A stretch of DNA of 64,000 nt from Gluconacetobacter diazotrophicus PA1 5 (GCF_000067045.1 NC_010125.1:3636001-3700000), one strand, 5' to 3'. Positions 1-9,210 are shown, counted from the stretch's first letter. Notes: generated by a model not told the origin, from the sequence alone. Program-made: numbers and translations.

Positions 1-895
1 ACATCACCGTCGCCATGATCAGCGGCAGGTCCAGGTTGGCCAGCGCCTGATAGGTCAGCCGCCCCACCCCCTGCAGGCCGAACACCACTTCGGTCAGCAG
101 CGCGCCGCCCCCCACCAGTTGCGCGAAATCCAGCCCGAACAGCGACACGAAGGTGATCATCGAGGTCCGCAGCCCATGGACCACCAGCACCCGCGCGGGC
201 GACAGGCCCTTGGCCCGGGCGGTACGCATGAAATCCTCGCCCTGCACGGCGACGAGGTCGGCCCGCAGCACGCGGCTGTAGATGCCGATGAACAGCACCG
301 CCAGCGTGAACCACGGCAGGACCAGCGCGCGGAACCAGCCGGCCGGGTCCTGGGTCAGCGGCACATAGCCCAGCCCCGGCACCCAGCGGAACAGCCACAG
401 GTCGTGATAGCGGCTCTGCGTCACCAGGTTGACCACCTGGCCCAGCCAGAAGACCGGGATGGAAATCCCGACCAGCCCCAGCATCATCAGCAGCCGGTCC
501 ACCCAGCCGCCGCGCAGCGCCGCCGCCAGCGTGCCCATGACCACCGACGCCACCACCCAGATCACCGCCGCGCCGGACACCAGCGACAGCGTCACGGGGG
601 CGGCCTGCAGGATCTCGGGCACCACGCGCTCGCCCCGGTTGACGTAGGATGTCAGGTCGCGGGTGACGAACAGCTTGTCCATCATCCGCAGGTACTGCAC
701 CGGCAGCGGCCGGTCGAACCCGTATTCCACCCGCACCCGCGCCACCGTCTCGGGCGAGGCATTGCGTCCGGCGATGCGCGCCGTGGGGTCGCTGCCCGGG
801 GTGGCGAAGAACACCAGGAACACCAGCACCGAAATGCCCGCCAGCACGAACAGCATCTGCCCCAGGCGCTGCCCCGCGCGCCGCAGCGCCCTCAT
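1..895 (-). CDS. ABC transporter permease, DppB/OppB type (3' end off window)
   Basis: Inner-membrane permease of a peptide/opine/nickel-type importer. Reading from the ATG at 895 gives MRALRRAGQRLGQM, then a first membrane helix (LFVLAGISVLVFLVFFATPG) and the periplasmic stretch and later helices usual for DppB. The gene runs off the left edge, so about 298 codons are visible. Its ATG overlaps the TGA of the next permease by 4 bp (ATGA), so the two are translationally coupled in one operon with the binding protein. The cognate ATPases would be expected further left, outside the window. The substrate cannot be read from the sequence. Confidence 0.9.
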   Translation of the reverse strand, partial: MRALRRAGQRLGQMLFVLAGISVLVFLVFFATPGSDPTARIAGRNASPETVARVRVEYGFDRPLPVQYLRMMDKLFVTRDLTSYVNRGERVVPEILQAAPVTLSLVSGAAVIWVVASVVMGTLAAALRGGWVDRLLMMLGLVGISIPVFWLGQVVNLVTQSRYHDLWLFRWVPGLGYVPLTQDPAGWFRALVLPWFTLAVLFIGIYSRVLRADLVAVQGEDFMRTARAKGLSPARVLVVHGLRTSMITFVSLFGLDFAQLVGGGALLTEVVFGLQGVGRLTYQALANLDLPLIMATVM

Positions 896-1905
896 GCCCG
901 GCCCCCGGCATCACGTCCTTCGGCATCCCGCACGTCCAGCGCGTCGCGCAGCCCGTCGCCCAGGACGTTCAGCGCCAGCACCACGACCATGATCGCCAGC
1001 CCCGGGGCCACCGCCACCATCGGGCGGGTATAGATCAGGCCCTCACCATCCTGGATGATGGTACCCCACGACGCGGCGGGCGCCTGCACGCCGATCGACA
1101 GGAACGACAGCGCCGATTCTGCCATCAGCGACAGCGCCATCATCAGCGGTGCCAGCACCACCAGCGTATCCGTGACGTTGGGCAGGATGTCGCGCAGCAC
1201 GATGCGGTATCCCGGCACCCCCAGCCCCCGCGCGGCGGTGACGAATTCCGACCGCCGCAGCGCCATCACCCGCCCGCGCACCGGCCGCGCCGCATAGGGC
1301 ACGTAGACCAGCGCGATGATGCCGATCGGGATCAGCAGGTTGTCGCTGGCCAGGGTCACCGGCCCCAGCCGCAGCCCCTGGCTGACCGTGACGATGGAAA
1401 GCGAGATCGCGAACAGATAGACCGGCACCGCCCACATGATGTCCATGATCCGCGACAGCACGGCATCGACCACCCCGCCCATATAGCCCGAGACGATGCC
1501 GACGCCCCCCGCCAGCACGATGCACAGCAACGCGGCGCTGGCGCCGATCAGCAGCGAATTGCGCCCGCCGTACAGCAGCCGCGCCGCCACGTCGCGCCCC
1601 TGGCTGTCCGCCCCCAGCAGGTCGGCCGACGGGCGCCAGGTCGGGCCGATGGGCGACAGGCCCAGATGCAGCGGATTGTCGTCGGGCTGCATGATATCGA
1701 CCGCCCGCCCGTCCACCATCAGCGTGCCGGCCACGTTCGACGTGAACGGGTCGGTATGGGCCACGTCGCGCGCATAGACCGGCGCCAGCAGGCACGCCGC
1801 GGTGACGGCCAGCAGCACCGCCAGCGCCCCCATCGCGCCGCGGTTGCGCGCCAGCCGCCGCCCCGCCCGCTGCCACGGGCCCGTCCCGCTTCCGGTCCCG
1901 GTCAT
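892..1905 (-). CDS. ABC transporter permease, DppC/OppC type
   Basis: Second permease of the same importer, 337 aa. A longer open frame exists upstream, but the ATG at 1905 is chosen because it overlaps the binding-protein stop as ATGA and gives the expected short cytoplasmic leader (MTGTGSGTGPWQRAGRRLAR) before the first helix near residues 25-45. The DppC-specific periplasmic loop (HPLHLG-like DNPLHLGLSPIGPTWR, about residues 80-95) is followed by DSQGRDVAARLLYGGRNSL, a hallmark of this family. The EAA-type loop appears as FVTAARGLGVPGYRIVLRDI. Likely forms a heterodimer with the neighbouring DppB-type protein. Confidence 0.93.
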   Translation of the reverse strand: MTGTGSGTGPWQRAGRRLARNRGAMGALAVLLAVTAACLLAPVYARDVAHTDPFTSNVAGTLMVDGRAVDIMQPDDNPLHLGLSPIGPTWRPSADLLGADSQGRDVAARLLYGGRNSLLIGASAALLCIVLAGGVGIVSGYMGGVVDAVLSRIMDIMWAVPVYLFAISLSIVTVSQGLRLGPVTLASDNLLIPIGIIALVYVPYAARPVRGRVMALRRSEFVTAARGLGVPGYRIVLRDILPNVTDTLVVLAPLMMALSLMAESALSFLSIGVQAPAASWGTIIQDGEGLIYTRPMVAVAPGLAIMVVVLALNVLGDGLRDALDVRDAEGRDAGGRA

Positions 1906-3593
1906 TGCACCCACACCTGCGAGAAGATCATGTGATACAGGTTGGTGTAGAAATAATGGCCCAGCCGGCGTGACACGAAATCGATGTAATTGATGCGGAC
2001 GGTCGGCACGGCGGGGGAATCCCGGTCGATGGTCCGCTCCGCCTCCGTCCACAGCATGGCCGCCCGCGCCGGATCGGTTTCCTGCTTCGCGGCGTCCATC
2101 GCCGCCTGGGCCGCCGCGTTGCAGTAGCCGGAGATGTTGATCGAATTGTCGGTGCCGGGGTGGAAATTCTCGCACCCGAACAGGTCGTCCAGGAAGTTCG
2201 AGGCCGACGGATAATCGGCGAACCAGTCGCGGACGCTGATCTGCACATGGTTGGCGGTGTTCTGGACGTACCCGAACTGCACCGATTCCGCCATCGGCTT
2301 GACGCTGGCGTCATAGCCCAGGGACTGCAGCATATTGCGCAGCCACACCCCCATGCTCAGATCGACCGCGGTGTTCAGGACCACCACCGTCACCTTCTGG
2401 CCGGCGGTGCCGCTCTGCGCCACCAGGCGCCGCGCGCGGTCCAGGTCCGGCGCCCGCCAGGACGGCAGCGGATGGTCGGAATTCCCCCCTGCGGTATAGG
2501 CGCAATCCGCCAGCGCGCCGGGCAGGCCCGGCGGCACCATGCGGCACAGCGGCGTGGCCACGGCGGTGCCCCCATACAGGATGGCCATCGCCCGCCGGTC
2601 CATGGCGAAATTCACCGCCTGCCGGGCCAGCGGGTTGTCGAAGGGCGGGATGTTGACGTTCATCGGCACGTAATACAGGCCATAGAGCGGCCGGATATTG
2701 ACCTGCGCGGTATGGCGGCCGCCCAGCTCGCCCAGCCGGTCCAGCGGCTTCATGTCGAACATCCAGTCGTACTGGCCGTTTTCCACCGCCGTCACCTCGG
2801 CCTCGTCCGGCAGGCCGAAATCGTACTGGATGCGATCGGCATAGCCGTCGGGCTGCGCACCGGGGCTCCAGACATGGAAATACGGGTTGCGCACCAGCAG
2901 CATCCCCCGGTCGGGATCGTAGGACGCGAACATGTACGGCCCCGTCGTGGGCGCCGGCACGTTGCCCAGGTCGCGGACGGGGGTATCGGCCGGCAGGATC
3001 GCGGCGTGGGGAAAGGTCAGCTTCTGCGGGAATTCGGCATCCGGCCGGCTCAGGTGGAAGGTCACGGCCCGCGTCGCGGCATCGACCTCCAGCCCGCCCT
3101 GCAACGTGCAGCGCGCCGGGTCGCGCAGGCAGGCATCGGCGCCGATGATGGCGCCGTAGAACGACCCCGCCGTGGGACTGCCGACCTGGAACAGCCGCCG
3201 GAAGGACGCCGCCACGTCCGCGACCGTGACCTCCCGCCCGGTGGAAAACCGCACGCCGCGCCGCAGCACCATGCGCCAGGTGCGGCCCCCGTCCTCGGCC
3301 ACCGGCACCGATTCGGCCAGGTCGGGCACCACGTCGTCGCTGCTGTCGTCATCCGCCTTGCGCGAGGCCAGCAGCCCGTCATACAGGACCGCGAACAGTT
3401 GTGCGTATTTCGAGGTATAGTTGATCTGCGGATCGACCGTCCCGCCCGACGACGCCGCCGTCAGCCGCAGCGTCCCGCCCCGATGCGGACTGCCCAGCGT
3501 GTCCCCGTCCCCGGCCAGCCCATCCCCGGCCCGGGCCGGCCCCGCCAGCAGCAACCCGATCGCCAGGCAAACGGATCGCGCCGGGAATGGCAC
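1902..3593 (-). CDS. ABC transporter substrate-binding protein, family 5
   Basis: Periplasmic ligand-binding protein of the importer (SBP_bac_5 family), 563 aa. It begins with GTG at 3593 and a clear Sec signal peptide (ARSVCLAIGLLLAGPARAGD). Family features include the early GGTLRLTAASSGGTVDPQ segment, YDGLLASRKADD, and the LRRGVRFSTGREVTVADVAA block that follows the first beta-sheet in this family. Length is usual for peptide-binding members. First gene of the three-gene transporter set visible here; it touches the stop codon of the SCO-like gene upstream by 1 bp, suggesting co-transcription from polA onward. Confidence 0.92.
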   Translation of the reverse strand: MPFPARSVCLAIGLLLAGPARAGDGLAGDGDTLGSPHRGGTLRLTAASSGGTVDPQINYTSKYAQLFAVLYDGLLASRKADDDSSDDVVPDLAESVPVAEDGGRTWRMVLRRGVRFSTGREVTVADVAASFRRLFQVGSPTAGSFYGAIIGADACLRDPARCTLQGGLEVDAATRAVTFHLSRPDAEFPQKLTFPHAAILPADTPVRDLGNVPAPTTGPYMFASYDPDRGMLLVRNPYFHVWSPGAQPDGYADRIQYDFGLPDEAEVTAVENGQYDWMFDMKPLDRLGELGGRHTAQVNIRPLYGLYYVPMNVNIPPFDNPLARQAVNFAMDRRAMAILYGGTAVATPLCRMVPPGLPGALADCAYTAGGNSDHPLPSWRAPDLDRARRLVAQSGTAGQKVTVVVLNTAVDLSMGVWLRNMLQSLGYDASVKPMAESVQFGYVQNTANHVQISVRDWFADYPSASNFLDDLFGCENFHPGTDNSINISGYCNAAAQAAMDAAKQETDPARAAMLWTEAERTIDRDSPAVPTVRINYIDFVSRRLGHYFYTNLYHMIFSQVWVQ

Positions 3594-4204
3594 TATTGCG
3601 CCTTCATCAGGCCGGTCAGGCGGTCGGCGATCTGCTCGGCCGAGGAATCCGACTGGATCGTGCCGGCATAGCGCCCCTCGGGCGACATGATGACGATGCG
3701 CGGCGAGGGTTCCATGGTGTAGTCGCCGTCATGGCCCTCATGCCGCACATAGGGGGCGTGGTATTCGGCGGTGACGGCCTTGATCATGTTCGGCGCGCCG
3801 GTCATGGCGAAGATGTGCGGGCCGAAGCGCAGCGTATAGGCGCGCATCTCCTCCGCCGTGTCGCGCATCGGGTCCACCGAGATGAACAGCGGCGCCACCA
3901 GCCGCGCGCGCTGGCCCAGCCGGTCCATCGCCCCCGCCATCGCCTTCAGCGTCGCCGCGCACTGGCTTTCGGGACAATGGGTCGAACCGAAATAGACCAG
4001 CATCCACCGTCCCTGGAAATCGGTGTCCGACACCGTGCCCTCGGCCGCGCTGACCAGGCGGAACGACCCGCCGATCTCGTTGCCATGGGTCGAGAGGACC
4101 GGCCCGATCCGGTCCATGACCCGATAGCCGGCATACGTGCCCGCCAGTCCCAACGCCGCGACGACCAGCCCGATCTTCAGCCGGCGTTTATCCGTTTCCT
4201 GCAT
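3593..4204 (-). CDS. SCO1/SenC-like thioredoxin-fold protein with altered metal site
   Basis: Membrane-anchored periplasmic thioredoxin-fold protein, 203 aa, with one N-terminal helix (IGLVVAALGLAGTYAGYRVM). SCO proteins deliver copper to cytochrome oxidase using CxxxC and a distal His. Here the fold is recognisable (DTDFQGRWMLVYFGSTHCPE, PLFISVDPMRDT, YTLRFGPHIFAMTG), but the cysteines are CPESQC (four residues between) and the usual DH near the end is EP (DYTMEPSPRIVIM), so the His ligand appears missing. A copper role is therefore doubtful; a thiol role is possible. The ATG at 4204 overlaps the polA stop (TGATG). Confidence 0.82.
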   Translation of the reverse strand: MQETDKRRLKIGLVVAALGLAGTYAGYRVMDRIGPVLSTHGNEIGGSFRLVSAAEGTVSDTDFQGRWMLVYFGSTHCPESQCAATLKAMAGAMDRLGQRARLVAPLFISVDPMRDTAEEMRAYTLRFGPHIFAMTGAPNMIKAVTAEYHAPYVRHEGHDGDYTMEPSPRIVIMSPEGRYAGTIQSDSSAEQIADRLTGLMKAQ

Positions 4205-7035
4205 CAATGCGCGTCCGCCCAGTTTGCTCCGGTCCCGGTTTCCACCACCAGCGGCACCGACAGGCTGGCCGCGGATTCCATGACCTGTTTCACGAGGGCG
4301 GACAGCGCGTCCTGCTGGCCCGCCCGCACCTCGAACAGAAGTTCGTCATGGACCTGAAGCAGCAGCCGTCCGTCAAGCCCGGCCGACGCCAGCGCGTGGG
4401 GCAGGCGCACCATCGCGCGCTTGATGATGTCCGCCGCCCCGCCCTGCAGCGGCGCGTTGATCGCCTGCCGCTCGGCATAGGCGCGGCGGACGGCGCTGCG
4501 GTCGGCGATCCCGGGCACCCAGCAGCGCCGGCCGAACGGCGTGGTGACGTAGCCCTGGTCCTTCGCCTCCTGCTTCACCGTTTCCATATAGGCGCGGATG
4601 CCGGGATAGCGGGCGAAATAGGCGTCGATATAGGCCCGCGCCTCGCCCGGCGGAATGCCGAGCTGCCGCCCCAGGCCGAAGGCGCTGATGCCGTAGATGA
4701 TGCCGAAATTGATCGCCTTCGCCCGCCGGCGGGTCAGCGGGTCCATGCCCTCGATCGGAATGCCGAAGACCTCGGACGCCGTGCGGGCATGGATGTCCTG
4801 CCCCAGCGCGAAGGCCTCGCGCAGGGCGGGAATGTCCGCGACATGCGCCAGCAGCCGCAGTTCGATCTGCGAATAATCGGCCGACAGCAGCACATGGCCG
4901 GGTGCTGCGACGAAGGCGCGGCGGATGCGCCCGCCCTCCTCGGTGCGGATGGGGATGTTCTGCAGGTTCGGCTCGTTGGACGACAGGCGGCCGGTCGAGG
5001 TGATCGCCATCTGGAACGAGGTATGGACCCGCGCGGTGTCCGGGTCCGCCTGCTTGACCAGCGCGTCGGCATAGGTCGATTTCAGCTTGGCCAGTTGCCG
5101 CCACGCCAGGATGCGCCCCGGCAGGTCGTGCCCCTGGTCGGCCAGGTCCTGCAGGACTGAGGAATCGGTCCCCCAGGCGCCGGATTTCATCCGCTTGCCG
5201 CCGGGCAGCCCCATCTCGTCGAACAGGATCTCGCCCAGTTGCTTGGGCGAGCCGACATTGAACGACCGGCCGGCCAGGGCCTGGATCTCGGCCTCCATCT
5301 GCGCCATGCGGGTCGCGAAATCGGCCGACATGCGGCGCAGTTCCACCACGTCGATGGCAATGCCCGCGCGCTCCATGTCCGCCAGCACGGCGACCAGCGG
5401 CCGTTCCAGTTCCTCGTACAGCGCCAGGGCATGATGGATGCGCAGGGTGGGGCGCAGCGACAGCCACAGCCGCAGCGTCACGTCGGCATCCTCGGCGGCA
5501 TAGGCGGTGGCGCGTGCCACATCGACCCGCGCGAACGGCACGCGGTTGCGTCCCGTCCCCGTGACCTCGTCATAGGGGATCGGCGTATGACCCAGATACA
5601 GCCGCGACAGTTCGTCCATGCCCTGGCCATGCCGCCCCGCGAACTGGGCGTAGGAGATCAGCATGGTGTCGTCGACCGGCGCCGGCTGGGGCGCGCCCGC
5701 GCGCGTCAGCACCAGCAGGTCGAACTTCGCGTTCTGGAAGATCTTCAGCACCGACGCGTCGGCCAGCAGCGGCCCCAGGATCGCCAGCGCCAGGCCGGTT
5801 TCCAGTTGCGGCCCGACCGGGTCCGGAGCGTCGTCCTGCGGCGCCGGCTCAAGCAGCAGGTCGGGCAGCAATTGCGGCGGCGGAGGCTCGGCCGTGTGCG
5901 CCAGCGGGATATAGCAGGCCCGTCCCGGCGCCACGGCCAGCGAAATCCCGACCAGCCCGGCGCGCAGCGGGTCCAGCCCGTCGGTTTCGGTGTCGATGGC
6001 GCAGAACCCGGCCGTGCGGGCCTCGGCCACCCACGTCTCCAGCGCCCCGGCCGTCCTCACGGTCTCATAGGGGCCATAGGGCGCCCGGTCGGGCGAAGGC
6101 GTCGGCGCGGCGGCAACAGCGGCGGCAGGCGCCGGGGCGGAACTGGCCACCCCCACGGCGGCGGCCGACTCCTTCATCCCCATCCGGTGCAGCAGGGAGC
6201 GGAAGCCCATGGACTGCAGCCATTCGCCCAGCTTCACCTCGTCCGGATCGCGGCAGATCAGGTCTTCCAGCCCCAGGGGGCAGGGCGCGTCCTCGCGCAG
6301 CGTCACCAGCACCCGCGACAGGCGCGCGCGCTCGGCATGTTCGATCAGGCTGTCACGCCGCTTGGACGGCTTCATCGCCGGCGCCCCGTCCAGGATCGCG
6401 TCCAGCGAGCCATATTCCGCGATCAGCGCCGATGCGGTCTTGGGCCCGATTCCCGGCACGCCCGGCACGTTGTCGACCGAATCGCCGATCAGCGCCTGCA
6501 CGTCGATCACCTTGTCCGGGGTCACGCCGAACTTCGCCTCGACCTCCTTCGGGCCGATCGGCTTCTGGCGGATCGGGTCCAGCATCTCCACGCCCGGGCG
6601 GATCAGCTGCATCAGGTCCTTGTCGGACGATACGACGGTGCAGCGCCCGCCCGCGTCGGTCACAAGGCGGGCATAGGCCGCGATCAGGTCGTCGGCCTCC
6701 CACCCCGCTTCCTCGATCCCCGGCACGCCGAAGGCCGCCGTGGCGTCGCGCACCAGGGCGAATTGCGGGCGCAGTTCCTCGGGCGGTTCGGGCCGGTGGG
6801 CCTTGTACTGGTCATAGATCCCGTTGCGGAAGGTCACCCGCCCGGCATCGAAGATGACCGCCAGATGCGTGCCCACATGGTCGCGCAGCAGGCGCGCCAG
6901 CATGTTCGTGAAGCCGAACACCGCGTTGACGGGCGTGCCGTCGGGCGCGGTCATCGGCGGCAGGGCATGGAAGGCACGGAAGATGAACCCCGATCCGTCG
7001 ACCAGGATCAGGTGAATCGGGGCGTCGCCGGACAT
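4204..7035 (-). CDS. polA: DNA polymerase I
   Basis: Repair and Okazaki-fragment-processing polymerase, 943 aa, full length with all three domains. Residues 1-300 are the 5'-3' flap nuclease (LILVDGSGFIFRAFHALPPM, VVSSDKDLMQL, GDSVDNVPGVPGIGPKTA). An Ala/Pro-rich linker follows at about 293-320. The 3'-5' exonuclease keeps its acidic DTETDGLDPL motif, so proofreading is probably active. The polymerase domain shows motif A (DYSQIELRLLAH), motif B (RRRAKAINFGIIYGIS) and motif C (QVHDELLFE). The start at 7035 gives the standard N terminus MSGDAPIHLILVDGSG. It is the apparent head of the leftward operon. Confidence 0.98.
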   Translation of the reverse strand: MSGDAPIHLILVDGSGFIFRAFHALPPMTAPDGTPVNAVFGFTNMLARLLRDHVGTHLAVIFDAGRVTFRNGIYDQYKAHRPEPPEELRPQFALVRDATAAFGVPGIEEAGWEADDLIAAYARLVTDAGGRCTVVSSDKDLMQLIRPGVEMLDPIRQKPIGPKEVEAKFGVTPDKVIDVQALIGDSVDNVPGVPGIGPKTASALIAEYGSLDAILDGAPAMKPSKRRDSLIEHAERARLSRVLVTLREDAPCPLGLEDLICRDPDEVKLGEWLQSMGFRSLLHRMGMKESAAAVGVASSAPAPAAAVAAAPTPSPDRAPYGPYETVRTAGALETWVAEARTAGFCAIDTETDGLDPLRAGLVGISLAVAPGRACYIPLAHTAEPPPPQLLPDLLLEPAPQDDAPDPVGPQLETGLALAILGPLLADASVLKIFQNAKFDLLVLTRAGAPQPAPVDDTMLISYAQFAGRHGQGMDELSRLYLGHTPIPYDEVTGTGRNRVPFARVDVARATAYAAEDADVTLRLWLSLRPTLRIHHALALYEELERPLVAVLADMERAGIAIDVVELRRMSADFATRMAQMEAEIQALAGRSFNVGSPKQLGEILFDEMGLPGGKRMKSGAWGTDSSVLQDLADQGHDLPGRILAWRQLAKLKSTYADALVKQADPDTARVHTSFQMAITSTGRLSSNEPNLQNIPIRTEEGGRIRRAFVAAPGHVLLSADYSQIELRLLAHVADIPALREAFALGQDIHARTASEVFGIPIEGMDPLTRRRAKAINFGIIYGISAFGLGRQLGIPPGEARAYIDAYFARYPGIRAYMETVKQEAKDQGYVTTPFGRRCWVPGIADRSAVRRAYAERQAINAPLQGGAADIIKRAMVRLPHALASAGLDGRLLLQVHDELLFEVRAGQQDALSALVKQVMESAASLSVPLVVETGTGANWADAH

Positions 7036-7044
7036 GGGATGGAA

Positions 7045-7281
7045 TCAGTGCGCGCTGTCGTCCCCGGCATCCGGGTTCAGCACGAACAGGCGCGAGCAAT
7101 AGGGGCAGAACGTCTGATGATCGGCAATGCGCAGCCAGACGCGCGGATGGCCCAGTGCCCCCAGCCCCCCGTCGCAGGACAGGACGCGCGACTGGACGAT
7201 GACCGTTTCGACATGGCCCAGGCGGGGGTGCGGCGTCGGGTATTGGGGATGGGGCTGCGTGGTCTGGGTCTGGGCCTGCAT
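7045..7281 (-). CDS. Small zinc-finger domain protein (CHCC type)
   Basis: 78-aa protein starting at the ATG at 7281; the longer upstream open frame is low-complexity antisense of the neighbouring hydrolase and is not used. The C-terminal half carries the zinc ligands in the order C36...H45...C59PYC62 (SCDGGLGALGHP, HQTFCPYCSRLFVL), the arrangement of the NDUFS6-like zinc-finger family common in alphaproteobacteria. Its role in bacteria is not well established. It ends 9 bp before polA starts and is likely co-transcribed with it. Confidence 0.87.
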   Translation of the reverse strand: MQAQTQTTQPHPQYPTPHPRLGHVETVIVQSRVLSCDGGLGALGHPRVWLRIADHQTFCPYCSRLFVLNPDAGDDSAH

Positions 7282-7339
7282 GATGTGCGCTCCGCGTCGT
7301 ACTGTGGCCGTATCGGCCGGTGGCCAGGAATGACGCGCG

Positions 7340-8449
7340 ATGATACGCAGGATTGCCGTGCTTTCAAACCGTCGCCTCTCACGCCTGCGCTGTCGCCTCC
7401 TCATGGCCCTGCTCCCCGCCGCCCTGGCGGGGGGATGCGCGCTGCACGATCCGCCGATCCCGCGCCCGCCGCCGGCCTGGGCGGCGGACGGCCGGCTGGT
7501 GCCCCCGGACCTGACCCTGACCCTGCCCGACGGCACGCGCGTGCCCACGCGCATGTGGCCGGCCGCGGGCGGGCACCCACGCGCCGTGGTGCTGGCGCTG
7601 CATGGATTCGACGACAGCCGCGACGCCTGGGAAATCCCGGCTCCGGCCCTGGCCGCGCGCGGCATCACGCTCTACGCCCCCGACCTGCGCGGCTTCGGCG
7701 GCATGCGCGATCGCGGCGGCTGGGCGGGGGCCGGGCAGATGGTGCGCGACGCGGGCGACGAAGCCCGGATCATCGCCCGGCGCCACCCGGGCGTGCCGCT
7801 CTACCTGATGGGCGAGAGCATGGGCGGCGCGGTGCTGACCTGCCTGATGGCCCAGCCCGATGCCCCGCCCGGAACGCCACCCATTGCCGGCACCATCCTG
7901 CTGGCCCCGGCGGCGTGGAAACTGGGCCCGGAAGCCGAGACCGTGCTGCGGCTGCTGGCCGCAACCGCCCCGGACTGGCGCATGACCGGGCACGAACTGC
8001 CCGTGCATGTCGTCGCGGGCGACGATCTGGCTGCGATGCGGCGGCTGTATTACGACCCGCTGACCCTGCGCGCGACCCGGATGCGCGCCCTGTCCGGCCT
8101 GGCGGCGCTGATGCGGCACGCGGCGGACGACGCCCCGCGCCTGCGCGGCCCGGCGCTGGTGGTCTATGGCGGCCACGACCAGCTGGTCCCGCCCCAGGCG
8201 ATGGCCGACCTGTGGCGCCGCCTGCCCCCGGGCGTGCGGCGGGACTACGTGCCCGGCGGCTATCATCTGCTGATGCGCGGCCGCAGCCGCGACGCGGTGA
8301 TCGGCGACGTGGCGGACTGGATCACCGCGCCCGACCAGCCCCTGCCCTCGGGCGGCGACCTAGCCGCCGCCACATGGTCCGCCCAGCCCCATGACGGCAG
8401 CGACGCCCCGCCCCTGCTGCTCGCCCCACTGGACAGTCTGGCCAAATAA
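7340..8449 (+). CDS. Alpha/beta-hydrolase lipoprotein (serine aminopeptidase S33-like)
   Basis: 369-aa exported hydrolase. The N terminus has a basic region, a hydrophobic helix and a lipobox (ALAGGC, Cys near residue 33), so it is probably a lipoprotein. The fold is of the monoacylglycerol-lipase/S33 type: oxyanion loop LALHGFDDSRDAWE, nucleophile elbow LMGESMGGAVL (Ser), a late Asp in VVYGGHDQLVPPQ and catalytic His in GGYHLLMRG. It is divergent from the zinc-finger gene and shares a 58-bp intergenic region with it. Lipase/esterase activity is inferred; the substrate is unknown. Confidence 0.9.
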   Translation: MIRRIAVLSNRRLSRLRCRLLMALLPAALAGGCALHDPPIPRPPPAWAADGRLVPPDLTLTLPDGTRVPTRMWPAAGGHPRAVVLALHGFDDSRDAWEIPAPALAARGITLYAPDLRGFGGMRDRGGWAGAGQMVRDAGDEARIIARRHPGVPLYLMGESMGGAVLTCLMAQPDAPPGTPPIAGTILLAPAAWKLGPEAETVLRLLAATAPDWRMTGHELPVHVVAGDDLAAMRRLYYDPLTLRATRMRALSGLAALMRHAADDAPRLRGPALVVYGGHDQLVPPQAMADLWRRLPPGVRRDYVPGGYHLLMRGRSRDAVIGDVADWITAPDQPLPSGGDLAAATWSAQPHDGSDAPPLLLAPLDSLAK

Positions 8450-8516
8450 TCCTGGCCAAATAAATCCCGCCACGGGGCTGGCGTCTTCTGGCCGTTCAGG
8501 GTATGGAGGCGTCACT

Positions 8517-8593
8517 GGACTCGTAGCTCAGCTGGATAGAGCGTCGCCCTCCGAAGGCGAAGGTCGAAGGTTCGAATCCTTTCGAGTCCGCCA
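8517..8593 (+). tRNA. tRNA-Arg (CCG)
   Basis: A 77-nt cloverleaf: acceptor GGACTCG pairs with CGAGTCC, D arm GCTC...GAGC, anticodon stem TCGCC/GGCGA with loop CTCCGAA (anticodon CCG, reading CGG), T arm with TTCGAAT loop, and genomically encoded CCA at 8591-8593. No integrated element is visible next to it. Confidence 0.97.
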
Positions 8594-8618
8594 TTCTCCC
8601 ATCATCATGGCGCCATCT

Positions 8619-8786
8619 TCAATTTCCGGTCGCGCGATCGATCGATCGTCCTGCCCGTTCACCCGGGCCCTTGGGCGGGTCGAGCGTATCCTGGACCTTC
8701 TGTCCGAACGTCCGGTGCTGCTCGCAGGCCGCAAGCGTGCCGGAGACCATCGCCAGCAGCACGGCGCCCAAAACAATTCTCTTCAT
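8619..8786 (-). CDS. Small lipoprotein, entericidin-like
   Basis: 55-aa peptide: a short basic start (MKRIVLG), a hydrophobic helix and a lipobox ending GTLAAC, leaving a mature part of about 35 charged residues (EQHRTFGQKVQDTLDPPKGP). A good ribosome site (AGGAG) lies before the ATG at 8786, which supports this start over the longer open frame. Size and architecture are like entericidin-type lipoproteins, but the mature sequence is not a clear match. Confidence 0.7.
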   Translation of the reverse strand: MKRIVLGAVLLAMVSGTLAACEQHRTFGQKVQDTLDPPKGPGERAGRSIDRATGN

Positions 8787-8904
8787 CTCGTTCTCCTGTT
8801 TTGAGGATAACGCGATGATTCCCTGCAAGTTCAATCGCTTCGACAAACTGCCGTCACGAAGGACCCGGTACCCCCGCCGGGCAAGGGCGTGGCGGGGGTC
8901 CGTC

Positions 8905-9210
8905 CTACCTGACGGCAGGCGTCCGCCACGTCCGCGAATCGGACTGCATCCAGTCCACGCATTTCGCGCTGTAATAGCCCGAGCGCTCCTGGATGACCCG
9001 GATCACCAGAAGCGTATCGCCGTTTTCGCTCTGCAGGTGGGGCTTCAACTCCATCGAGATATCCGCCTCGCTTTTCGTGACCGTGTCCACGAACCAGACC
9101 GCTTCGAAGGGACGGCACCAGTGCTCGTATCCTTTTATGGCGTCGTACAGGCCGGTGTAATTCCTCTTTTCGAACGCCTTCAGGTCGTACGTGATCATGT
9201 AGACGGCCAT
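8905..9210 (-). CDS. Conserved small protein, Cas2-like fold possible (SinR-family type)
   Basis: 101 aa from the ATG at 9210, preceded by GGGGAG. It begins with a short beta strand and Asp (MAVYMITYDLKAFEKRNY), then a helix (TGLYDAIKGYEHWCRPFEAVWFVDT), a pattern seen in small ferredoxin-like proteins related to Cas2 that occur outside CRISPR loci. No cas genes or repeat array are nearby, so a CRISPR role is not suggested. Function unknown; the fold assignment is by eye only. Confidence 0.65.
   Translation of the reverse strand: MAVYMITYDLKAFEKRNYTGLYDAIKGYEHWCRPFEAVWFVDTVTKSEADISMELKPHLQSENGDTLLVIRVIQERSGYYSAKCVDWMQSDSRTWRTPAVR

Noticed and set aside
2160-3671. A 503-codon rightward frame opposite the binding-protein gene
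   Set aside because: Composition is that of a shadow frame (His/Arg/Gln-rich); the opposite strand encodes a clear transporter protein.
5239-8394. A 1051-codon rightward open frame
   Set aside because: It is antisense to polA across nearly its whole length, is Arg/Gln/His/Gly-rich and has no domain; long antisense frames are expected opposite GC-rich genes.
8517-8593. tRNA-Arg as an additional integration site
   Set aside because: No second copy of its 3' end and no integrase gene is visible near it.
8905-9210. Cas2-like gene as evidence for a CRISPR system
   Set aside because: No array or other cas gene nearby; the small ferredoxin-like fold also occurs in unrelated proteins.
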